DNA of 64,000 bases, from positions 372,001 to 436,000 of the forward strand of contig NZ_FNBN01000006.1 in NCBI RefSeq assembly GCF_900102545.1, written 5' to 3'. The notes under the pieces are model-generated. The model was not told the origin of the DNA, did not search any database, and saw nothing but the letters and a program-made list of their open reading frames with translations. Source of the DNA: Chitinophaga filiformis (GTDB lineage Bacteria > Bacteroidota > Bacteroidia > Chitinophagales > Chitinophagaceae). The position numbers were made by a program, and so were the translations under genes. Of the stretch, positions 8,963-15,799 are shown one piece after another. The first letter of the stretch is position 1; every line of letters begins with the position of its first letter.

Positions 8963-9559
8963 TCAGCTACCTACAAGTCTTTCCTGCATAGCTTTAACAA
9001 TGGCGCCGGAACGGGAATTTACATCCAGCTTACGGTAGATATTCATAATGTGTGAGCGTACGGTGCCTACGCTGATATGACAATGTTCAGCTATTTTTTT
9101 ATAGGTATCTCCATTTACAAGACAATCAAGTACTTCGAGTTCGCGTGGCGACAGGCCATAACGGTGTTCGTGACCATTGCTGGTCTTACGGTTAAAGAAG
9201 GCCAATACCTTTTGTACCGCGAGAATATTGGTCTGCATAGCCGCTTCATATACCTGGGAAAAGAAATTGGTCAGTGATGCAGGAGGACTCAGTGATATAT
9301 TACGTGGATGAACGTTGGCTACAGAAAATTCATTACCATGCGCGGTGAACAGAATGATATTCATGTCAGGATAAGCTGCTTTTAATATACCGGCGGCCTC
9401 TGTGGGCGTTAATCCGGGAATATCCATGTCCATGAATACGATGTTACTTATATCTTTCGCTAACTGTTGGATAAGTTGTTTGGCTTCGCCCTGACCTTCT
9501 GCATCTAAAGCGTCGGCTTCATCAGTCTGTCCAGCGCTGTTACGCCTCACATTTTTCAT
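8963..9559 (-). CDS. LuxR-type regulator with degenerate receiver domain
   Basis: A 198-residue protein. Residues about 135-195 are a clear LuxR/NarL helix-turn-helix (GLSPRELEVLDCLVNG, GTVRSHIMNIYRKLDV). The first 110 residues resemble a response-regulator receiver with the phospho-acceptor-like Asp44 (VFMDMDIPG) and Thr72. However, the first strand with the acidic pair is replaced by a charged tail, and the conserved Lys near residue 92 is absent (SLSPPAS). It is therefore probably not phosphorylated in the normal way. An upstream ATG at 9643 would add 28 residues that do not restore the missing strand, so I prefer 9559. No sensor kinase is adjacent. Its gene precedes SusC/SusD pair 1 on the same strand, which makes that operon a possible target. 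Confidence 0.8.
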   Translation of the reverse strand: MKNVRRNSAGQTDEADALDAEGQGEAKQLIQQLAKDISNIVFMDMDIPGLTPTEAAGILKAAYPDMNIILFTAHGNEFSVANVHPRNISLSPPASLTNFFSQVYEAAMQTNILAVQKVLAFFNRKTSNGHEHRYGLSPRELEVLDCLVNGDTYKKIAEHCHISVGTVRSHIMNIYRKLDVNSRSGAIVKAMQERLVGS

Positions 9560-10024
9560 AATGTTCTTTTTGGGTTTGAAATGTTGCGAAACCTCTTTCC
9601 GGTAAAGCAAGTACTGCCGATTCGTCTCTAAAAGTATGGCCACAATATGTTAAAACTGGCTAGATTTCATGGTTTCACATACTGAAACAAATTTGATACA
9701 AATACCAGCAGTAGTCAATCGGATAAGTATATGATTTTTCAATAAATACTAATAAACAAATTATTCAATATTAAAAATATCCCCAAACGAAAGGCGGGAT
9801 ATCCGGCAATAGAAGAGTTTGACATAGGTGTAACGCGGAGTAATTTTATGTCAGCAATTTACAGGTAAATACTGAAAAAACTAACCATGTGATGAAAGGA
9901 TATGAAACAAGTTGTAAGTCGTTGGATGATATCTAAAAAGTGAGGTGTCCTTAACAATCGGTTAACCACGGATTCAAAATATTATCTCTAGTTTTGATAT
10001 AAATAACCCTTTTTAGTACTGATT

Positions 10025-10141
10025 ATCAAATATTTTATTTTGTTGCGGTTATCGATATTCTTGCCATTCTGAAATCCGCAACGGTTGACATGTGAATGTT
10101 CAGGGCCCTTACCCATCAGTTGGTAAGGGCTCTTTTTTTTT
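10025..10141 (+). ncRNA. Candidate small RNA ending in an orphan terminator
   Basis: There is no convincing ORF on the plus strand here, yet the stretch ends in a strong intrinsic terminator. A TTTTG and a TAGTACTG element about 18 bases apart lie just upstream (about 9993-10024) and could serve as -33 and -7. Inside, TTGCGG (10043-10048) can pair with CCGCAA (10076-10081). A structured RNA of about 110-120 nt would result. The larger gap (9560-10550) is otherwise AT-rich and without a supportable gene. Confidence 0.4.
10102..10141 (+). terminator. Strong intrinsic terminator without an upstream gene
   Basis: A 12-bp stem (10102-10113 with 10122-10133, one G-U pair), an 8-base loop and a run of nine T (10133-10141). 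The opposite strand lacks a T tract, so it works only on the plus strand. The nearest upstream plus-strand gene is more than 6 kb away. Confidence 0.8.
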
Positions 10142-10550
10142 GTCTGGGGTTAGATTCCGGGCTACAAACGGATCAAGTTGAAAACTTGGAGGATTACCAC
10201 CAGGCATATAGTTTAACAAGCCCTAAAAAGAAAGAAGTTTACGTCCCTCACGCTCTCAGCATTTCTAAATGATTCTAAGCATTAAATGATTCAGCCGCCG
10301 CATTGGCAGCGCTGTTCCCGACCTCGCATCACATTTCTGCACCGAATGGTTTTGATAATCCGCGTTCCGGCAGCTATCTGTCGGCCTACTGTAGGTTTAC
10401 CATCGGCCTGGAGTCGGCATCCTATTAGGGTGCTAATTTGATATTAATATGCCATTTGAAGAGGGCTACAAATAGGAGGCCCACCACGGGGGGCCGTTGC
10501 GTTTTGTTTGATTTAACCTGGAGTTATTATCCGGCGTGTGCTGCGGACCG
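10142..10550. other. Gene-free spacer
   Basis: I see no supportable gene. AAATGATTC occurs twice at about 10268-10292. A short GC hairpin (10478-10482 with 10491-10495) lies downstream of the LytTR gene and may mark its 3' end, though the following T tract is weak. Confidence 0.35.
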
Positions 10551-10865
10551 TTACAGCCAATGCGCGCTGATCGTACCTGTCTGTCTTTCCCGCTGTGGGA
10601 TAAGCCCGGTTCGCATGTGGATATAGTCATCACAGATACCTGCAATATGGTGCAGGTTGATCATGAACTTACGCCTTACTGCCAGGAAGGAATCTTCCGG
10701 CAGGCGTGCCCAGATCTTTTCAGGAGAATCTTCGGTAATGATATGTGAATGAGTAAGGTGGAGTACGCAGCCATCTGCCCGGATCTCAACAAACTGAAGT
10801 TCCTGCAGAGGGATCCTGATACGCTGGCCTTTTGAGTGTACGTGAAATACGGAATGGTGATTCAT
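10551..10865 (-). CDS. Stand-alone LytTR DNA-binding protein
   Basis: A 104-residue protein that is almost entirely a LytTR domain. HSKGQRIRIPLQELQFVEI is the usual first strand pair, LPEDSFLAVRRKFMINLHHI is the core helix and strand, and it ends in a GLIPQRER turn. LytTR domains bind DNA through beta strands and are usually joined to a receiver domain, which is missing here. The start at 10865 gives a complete domain, so I see no truncation. No histidine kinase neighbours it. It stands in a 3-kb stretch that also holds a LuxR-type and an HTH protein, so regulators cluster here without visible sensors. Confidence 0.82.
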   Translation of the reverse strand: MNHHSVFHVHSKGQRIRIPLQELQFVEIRADGCVLHLTHSHIITEDSPEKIWARLPEDSFLAVRRKFMINLHHIAGICDDYIHMRTGLIPQRERQTGTISAHWL

Positions 10866-11178
10866 TTTATCCTGAGTGGTGGTTATGGCTGATATAAAGT
10901 TTTTAATAGCATATAGAGTAAAAATCTAGCAGGTAACTGAATAGAAACCTGCGTACAGAAGCTTATGAAATCTAAACCGTCTTATGAGAAAAGTATTTTG
11001 AAAATTTGTTTGTTTGGATGTATATAGGAAAGATATAAAGGAATCAGCAATGGGTGGTTAACTGCCTGTTAATGGAATAGTTAATACGGAGTTAACTGCG
11101 GAGTGTCAGACTCCGCAGCAATTCCGTTCAGGCAAGGAAAATCCCCTGCAAATCCAATAAGAGCAGGAGGAAAACGAG
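10866..11178. other. Spacer with a 9-bp hairpin
   Basis: AT-rich, no gene. A perfect 9-bp stem (11096-11104 with 11110-11118) lies 61 bases past the stop of the HTH gene and may end or protect that transcript; no T run follows. GTTAAC-like words recur at 11058-11095. Confidence 0.4.
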
Positions 11179-11469
11179 TTACGGCAACAGGAACGAAATG
11201 TTCGTAAACATTCCCTGAAGGGCTATCAAGGCAAGCGTTAGGTTTTTCACAAAACGAATGTTGAATCCGCCCTTTTCCGAATAGTAGTAGCTTTCCTTAT
11301 AGCGATCATATGCTATGGGAGCTCCCAGCTCTTTCATCATTTTAAGGAATTCAAATAATGTCCTTTCGGAAATGCGCAATCTTTTTGCAAGATGAGCGGG
11401 CTTCCCGGTTCCTTTGATCCTGATCAGATAATCAATGGTCTGCAGTCTTTCAAAATAACGTTTAGGCAT
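11179..11469 (-). CDS. Small winged helix-turn-helix protein
   Basis: A 96-residue protein. Residues about 8-70 form a DeoR/HTH_11-like winged helix: FERLQTIDYLIRIKGTG, then LAKRLRISERTLFEFLKMMK as the recognition helices, and a YDRYKESYYY wing. The last 25 residues are hydrophobic and may pack against a partner or membrane. Similar short proteins in Bacteroidetes are the DNA-binding part of WYL-type regulators, but the WYL domain is missing here. Target and signal are unknown. Confidence 0.72.
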   Translation of the reverse strand: MPKRYFERLQTIDYLIRIKGTGKPAHLAKRLRISERTLFEFLKMMKELGAPIAYDRYKESYYYSEKGGFNIRFVKNLTLALIALQGMFTNISFLLP

Positions 11470-11603
11470 GCTGGCATAGTGGGGTTTACAATGAACAGAT
11501 TAAATGATAATTTCTTTTTGCTTCCTGGTTCGCATCGGCTTTCTCCGGGCTAATGTTGTGAGTAGCCATAATGTATGTGTCTTTTTGTATCGATTGCTGA
11601 ATG

Positions 11604-11711
11604 CTATGATGATATGTTTCTTTTCGCAACGGCATCTTCATAAGACTTTAATTGATCCGGATCATACAAACAGGGTCCACCGTTTCCGGTAGCGATAAGT
11701 GCAATTTTCAT
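11604..11711 (-). CDS. Possible 35-aa peptide
   Basis: An ATG at 11711 opens 35 codons beginning MKIALIATGNGGPCLYD with plausible codon use. The start overlaps the stop of the upstream candidate ORF as ATGA, a layout typical of translational coupling. A second short frame (11486-11641, 51 codons) overlaps its end and runs to within 17 bases of the HTH gene. I do not recognise either, and AT-rich DNA gives such frames by chance. Confidence 0.25.
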   Translation of the reverse strand: MKIALIATGNGGPCLYDPDQLKSYEDAVAKRNISS

Positions 11712-11971
11712 AAACATATATTTTGAGGGTATACGATCAACTCAAATTCGCATAAAAGATGGCCCTTATGCAAGCTAAAGAAATGTACTGCTATTTTGTT
11801 GCAGCCCTGCTGGTTTTTGTTGTTGTATTTCATACAGCAAGAATAAACTCCCCCGGTTGAAACCTGGGGAGTATTCATCAAAAACCAACCATTAAAAGTC
11901 TCTTCCACCGCGGTTTTCGTCTGCACAGCTCCACAACCGGGCAATGTCTTCTTTAAAAAATATTTATCCAT
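11708..11971 (-). CDS. Possible 87-aa ORF, doubtful
   Basis: An ORF with seven Cys (GCGAV, SCCMK, QQGC, LLCEF) and no recognised family. Against it: a terminator-like hairpin lies inside (stem near 11847-11872), and the -1 frame after codon 6 reads a plausible short peptide that stops just before that hairpin. For it: the ATGA overlap with the next small ORF. It may be a short peptide gene, a decayed gene or chance. Confidence 0.22.
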   Translation of the reverse strand: MDKYFLKKTLPGCGAVQTKTAVEETFNGWFLMNTPQVSTGGVYSCCMKYNNKNQQGCNKIAVHFFSLHKGHLLCEFELIVYPQNICL

Positions 11972-12260
11972 TATAGCTGTAACCTTCAGATAACTTTTAA
12001 AACTCTCAGGTAGATACCTGAGGGCTTATCCATGGCTGACAAATAGTGGTATATCCTTTAACTATCTTTCGCTGCATCACTACGTTGTAATACTACAATA
12101 CGCGCCGCAGAAATTAGTTAATAAGATGTTAACGGAATAAAATTGTCCACCTCGCCTAAGCTAAGCTCATGTATATGAAAGATTTATAAAAGAGGGAAAG
12201 TAGATCGTTTTAGCAATGAAATGGAGGGTCGTTAACATGTTGTTAAGTGAAAAGGGAAAC
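11972..12260. other. Spacer with an 18-base inverted repeat
   Basis: No gene is supported. CTCAGGTA and TACCTGAG (12005-12022, 2-base spacer) form a perfect inverted repeat that could be an operator or a small hairpin. Confidence 0.3.
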
Positions 12261-12962
12261 TTAGCGTTGTACGATGTACGAGAGTATCTGTTGTACCACG
12301 CTGACAGCATCGTCATTATAGTGATGCCCACCCGGCAACACCACCTGCTTGTAATTGCTGATAGTAAGCGCTTTACTGTCGAAATCCTTTTCATCCTGCC
12401 CGAATATCAGCAGCAAGGGCTTGCCCGTGATATTGTTCATAGCCGCTGGCACATTCATACTGCCAGGTGTACTTGTTCTCCCCAGCATGTCTGATATATG
12501 CACCACCATGTCTGTACTGGCAGAAGGCGACATAAATACCAGGTGATGCACCTGGTCCTGCAACATCGCAGGAAGCTTATGATAGATGAAAGGCAGCACA
12601 TCTGCTCCCATTGAATACCCTACGAAAATAAACGAGTGATTGTTCCATTGCGCCGCATAATATTGCATCAGCGCTGCCACATCCGCAGCAGCCTGTTCCG
12701 GCGTCTTTTTACTCCAGAAGTATTTTAATGCATTCAGCCCGATAACAGGATATCCACGGCCCGCCAGTGTATTCACAATATCTACAGAAAACTTTTTCAT
12801 TCCCCCGTCGCCGGTGATATAAAACACCACCGGATGCCCTGCCGCCGGAACTGCAGGCACCTTCACCGTTACAGGCAGGTTGCTGATATCGCGTTGTGCA
12901 CTCACTGATATTGCGCCGGCCATTATTACCAGCAATAGCAACACATATTTTCCTCGTCTCAT
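12261..12962 (-). CDS. VirJ/AcvB-type alpha/beta hydrolase, secreted
   Basis: A 233-residue protein with a signal peptide (about residues 1-22, SVSAQ). VFYITGDGG, NALKYFWSKKTPEQAAAD and FVGYSMGADVLPF match the VirJ family. The nucleophile is Ser117 and a late GGHHYNDD carries the probable catalytic His. Homologues in rhizobia and Agrobacterium (AtvA/AcvB) hydrolyse lysyl-phosphatidylglycerol in the periplasm and are encoded next to an MprF/LpiA synthase. Here the gene follows mprF by 11 bases, the same pairing. I infer turnover of aminoacyl lipid made by the neighbour. Confidence 0.8.
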   Translation of the reverse strand: MRRGKYVLLLLVIMAGAISVSAQRDISNLPVTVKVPAVPAAGHPVVFYITGDGGMKKFSVDIVNTLAGRGYPVIGLNALKYFWSKKTPEQAAADVAALMQYYAAQWNNHSFIFVGYSMGADVLPFIYHKLPAMLQDQVHHLVFMSPSASTDMVVHISDMLGRTSTPGSMNVPAAMNNITGKPLLLIFGQDEKDFDSKALTISNYKQVVLPGGHHYNDDAVSVVQQILSYIVQR

Positions 12963-12973
12963 ATTATTCCTGT

Positions 12974-15559
12974 TTACGCTCTCATTACCTTACTCAAAGC
13001 ACCCGGTAACTGGATAAGATCAAAGTCATGTTCATATACCAGGTATTTATTGGACCACTCTGTTGCATACTTCTCTTTGAACTCACGCAAGCCGTGATAA
13101 TGGCGGAAAGCTTTTATTTTTTCGTAAGCAAATTTCACTACCTGTTCAGCCGTATTCTGCGGCTGGCTGATACCTGACATTGGTACGAGACCCAGGTTGA
13201 GATATTGTAAGCCCTTCTCTTTTGCATTTTGTATCAGGGCAATGATCAACGCATCCATACAACCACCGGGGGCGTCTGTCCGTTTGCGGATCAGATCGTA
13301 GGTACACTCGCCCGGTGCATAGTCTGGGATGATATTCAGGAACGCCGCTATTCTTCCTTCCGGATCTGTTACTGTAATCACCTCCTGTTCCATGATTTCA
13401 TCTGCATCAAACAGTCCCTGTGAGAATGTCATCTCTTTTACTTCATACTGTTCCAGCCACTCGTCTGACACTTCTTTCAATTCCTGTACCAGTACCGGCG
13501 ACAAAGGCGCTGTATGGATCGTAGTGACATATCCCTTGGCGGCGAGACTATTCAAGCCATTGCGTAATGACTTCCTGTCTTTTCCGCTCAATGTGAATGC
13601 GGCGACATCCACAATACCCTCCTGCCCTATCAGCAGTTTCTTCTTGCGCAGATGTTCAAAGTAATACATGCTCTGCTCATCCACCCGGTAGAACGCGGGT
13701 TTTAGCCCCGTTTTAAGGCACTGCTTTTCAAACTCCTGCAGCAGGGGAAGTTTTACATCGTCTGCACATACAGGCTCTTCCAGTACAACAGCAAAACCAT
13801 TCGCGATACGATATGATATAAAGCCCTGATGTTCCTCAGACACATACAGCAACTTATCATCTCCTACCTTAAAGTGATCCATTGCGGAACTACCATATTG
13901 ACTCAGATAATATTGCGCTTTTTCCATCGCAGCATTACTTTGCTTGCCTGCAGGCAGGTAAGGCCGGATGATGGTATAGAACAGGAAGGTCCAGGCGCCC
14001 ACACCCAATACCCTGATGGCGCTCAGGAACTCCCGTCCGAAACGGGTAAGCGGACGCAGACCATCATCCTCAAGTAGCAGGAAGCCATGAAAGGATGCCG
14101 TTAATGAATGCAACCAGGTGAACTCCATCCCGAAATGGCGGGCATGCAGAAAGTAAAAGCCGACCGTCCCGAAAATGAGCACTACCAGCAAGGTAGCAAT
14201 CGCTGTCACCACGCCGATATTCATCAGTTGCCGGTTACTCTTCAGGCGGTACTGGCTGGCTGTAATGACCAGGATAATAGCCGTACCTAATGCCAGCGAG
14301 GCCTCTTCATAATCAAGCGCCTTACTCATATGTCCCAGCACTGACAACAGCGATACGGACAATGCCACAATCCAGGCATTGCGCAATCCACGGAAGAGGA
14401 ATGTAGCCGTTACCAGCAGAATCAGTCCAAGGAATACGACCAGCAGGTTGGATGCATGGATGCTTTCCACCGGTATATAAGCCCTCAGCATCCTTAAACG
14501 GCCCCTCAGTGGAGGCGTGAGCACTGAAAAGATATTCACCATCCCCAGCAAAAAAATAAGCACCGGAGGGATCAATCTTAGCATTAGTTGTTTTCCTTTC
14601 AGCAGAAAAGCAACTACTCCGGCAACCAGTGGCAGCCAGAATTCAAAGAGACGGTATAATAAGGTTATTTCCAGCGCTTGTAATGAGGTGAAGCCATAGT
14701 TGGTCAACAGATAGGCAAGAGACAATTCTATGGCCCCTAAACCGCGTAAAAACGGGGATACGATCAGGAAGATGGTGGCAACAATATAGCCTACGCAGGC
14801 AGCCTCCAGGGAAGGAGTAGCGCCTGTCGCCATCATACTGATATACAGGTGGGCAATACCCACGATCTCTATCCCGGCAGACACCAGGACGGTATGGATA
14901 AAAGAGGTACGGTTCAGGTTAAAAGCGAAGATCTCATCCACATGGCTTACTACGCCCGGGAAATACTTCGCCATCAGGTTGTAGGCAGCCCCCCTGGTTT
15001 GCATAGACCGCACCAGCCATGCTACGCATCCCAGCACTCCACAGATAGCGATCAGGCCAATCACCGCCTGGAACATCGACTCATCATGCAGAATGGCATA
15101 CCCTACGACAGGAATACCTACCAGGAACACGGAAAAGATACCGGTGAACCCATAAATACCAGATGCCTGGTGCACCTGTTGTTTGTTAATATGGCTGCGA
15201 CGAAGATTCTGTGGCAGATAAGCCAGTGAGCTGACACCTCCCGCAGGTAGAAAAATACTCAGCAGATTTCTTTTCAGAAAAAGTTCAGTACCAAGATGCA
15301 GGTCGAGTTTCCCACCTACTGAACGGAAGCTATATCGGTACATTAACGCCTGCAGCAGGATATATCCTCCGGTGAGCAGGATACCGGCAATCACCCAAAA
15401 GCGGTTTGCCTTTTCAATAGCGGGTCCGAGTGCATACAACTCATGTCGTTGCTGCCGGAAAAAGTAGATGGCAAGTAATATGAAGAGTACGGCTAATAAT
15501 TCCTTCCAATGCAACTTCCGCATTATAGTTCCGAGGTTCAGTTTGTCCTTTAGCGCCAT
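12974..15559 (-). CDS. mprF: Phosphatidylglycerol lysyltransferase/flippase MprF
   Basis: An 861-residue membrane protein of usual MprF length. The first ~520 residues hold a dozen or more hydrophobic helices; the early part is the UPF0104-type flippase (LFLKRNLLSIFLPAGGVSSL). Residues about 545-850 form the cytosolic DUF2156 synthase with two GNAT-like folds: SMDHFKVGDDKL-like start, LRNGLNSLAAKGY, and the family signature YLNLGLVPMSG. It moves lysine (or another amino acid) from aminoacyl-tRNA to phosphatidylglycerol and flips the product, lowering surface charge and raising resistance to cationic peptides and acid. A promoter with both elements lies 44-72 bases upstream. It leads the two-gene operon with the virJ-like hydrolase. 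Confidence 0.88.
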   Translation of the reverse strand: MALKDKLNLGTIMRKLHWKELLAVLFILLAIYFFRQQRHELYALGPAIEKANRFWVIAGILLTGGYILLQALMYRYSFRSVGGKLDLHLGTELFLKRNLLSIFLPAGGVSSLAYLPQNLRRSHINKQQVHQASGIYGFTGIFSVFLVGIPVVGYAILHDESMFQAVIGLIAICGVLGCVAWLVRSMQTRGAAYNLMAKYFPGVVSHVDEIFAFNLNRTSFIHTVLVSAGIEIVGIAHLYISMMATGATPSLEAACVGYIVATIFLIVSPFLRGLGAIELSLAYLLTNYGFTSLQALEITLLYRLFEFWLPLVAGVVAFLLKGKQLMLRLIPPVLIFLLGMVNIFSVLTPPLRGRLRMLRAYIPVESIHASNLLVVFLGLILLVTATFLFRGLRNAWIVALSVSLLSVLGHMSKALDYEEASLALGTAIILVITASQYRLKSNRQLMNIGVVTAIATLLVVLIFGTVGFYFLHARHFGMEFTWLHSLTASFHGFLLLEDDGLRPLTRFGREFLSAIRVLGVGAWTFLFYTIIRPYLPAGKQSNAAMEKAQYYLSQYGSSAMDHFKVGDDKLLYVSEEHQGFISYRIANGFAVVLEEPVCADDVKLPLLQEFEKQCLKTGLKPAFYRVDEQSMYYFEHLRKKKLLIGQEGIVDVAAFTLSGKDRKSLRNGLNSLAAKGYVTTIHTAPLSPVLVQELKEVSDEWLEQYEVKEMTFSQGLFDADEIMEQEVITVTDPEGRIAAFLNIIPDYAPGECTYDLIRKRTDAPGGCMDALIIALIQNAKEKGLQYLNLGLVPMSGISQPQNTAEQVVKFAYEKIKAFRHYHGLREFKEKYATEWSNKYLVYEHDFDLIQLPGALSKVMRA

Positions 15560-15602
15560 TACAGGTTATGGTTTAATGGATAAATGTTCACGACATTCTT
15601 CA

Positions 15603-15631
15603 CAAAGCTACGGGGAAGTTGAAAGGCAAAA
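15603..15631 (-). promoter_or_regulatory. Bacteroidota-type promoter of mprF
   Basis: On the minus strand TTTTG (15631-15627) and TAGCTTTG (15610-15603) are separated by 16 bases, close to the TTTG / TAnnTTTG consensus. The expected start of transcription is near 15597, about 40 bases before the mprF ATG. Confidence 0.5.
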
Positions 15632-15767
15632 CCAGCGGGGGAAGTACTTTAATGAGATTTTAAGGCCATAGATCAAGATAAAATGGCCACCAGTAAGGGG
15701 AGAGAAGCAACAGGCGCTGCCAGGTAGGACCGGGTAAATTAACCCCAATTTAAGCTGTTATTAAAGT

Positions 15768-15799
15768 AAAAAAGGTGATGACTATAAGTCACCACCTTT
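15768..15799 (-). terminator. Terminator overlapping the GH20 stop codon
   Basis: A 13-bp stem with one wobble (15771-15783 with 15787-15799) is followed on the minus strand by six T. The TAG stop of the hexosaminidase (15784-15782) falls at the top of this hairpin, so the coding end is part of the terminator. Confidence 0.75.

Noticed and set aside
10438..10748. Plus-strand frames opposite the LytTR gene
   Set aside because: They are antisense to a well-supported LytTR domain.
11504..11692. 62-codon plus-strand frame
   Set aside because: Cys/Phe-rich low-quality translation opposite the candidate minus-strand peptides; no support.
11708..11971. Programmed -1 frameshift at a U-UUU-UUA heptamer as a firm claim
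   Set aside because: The heptamer can arise by chance in a T-rich start region and no downstream stimulator directly follows it; kept only as a low-interest observation.
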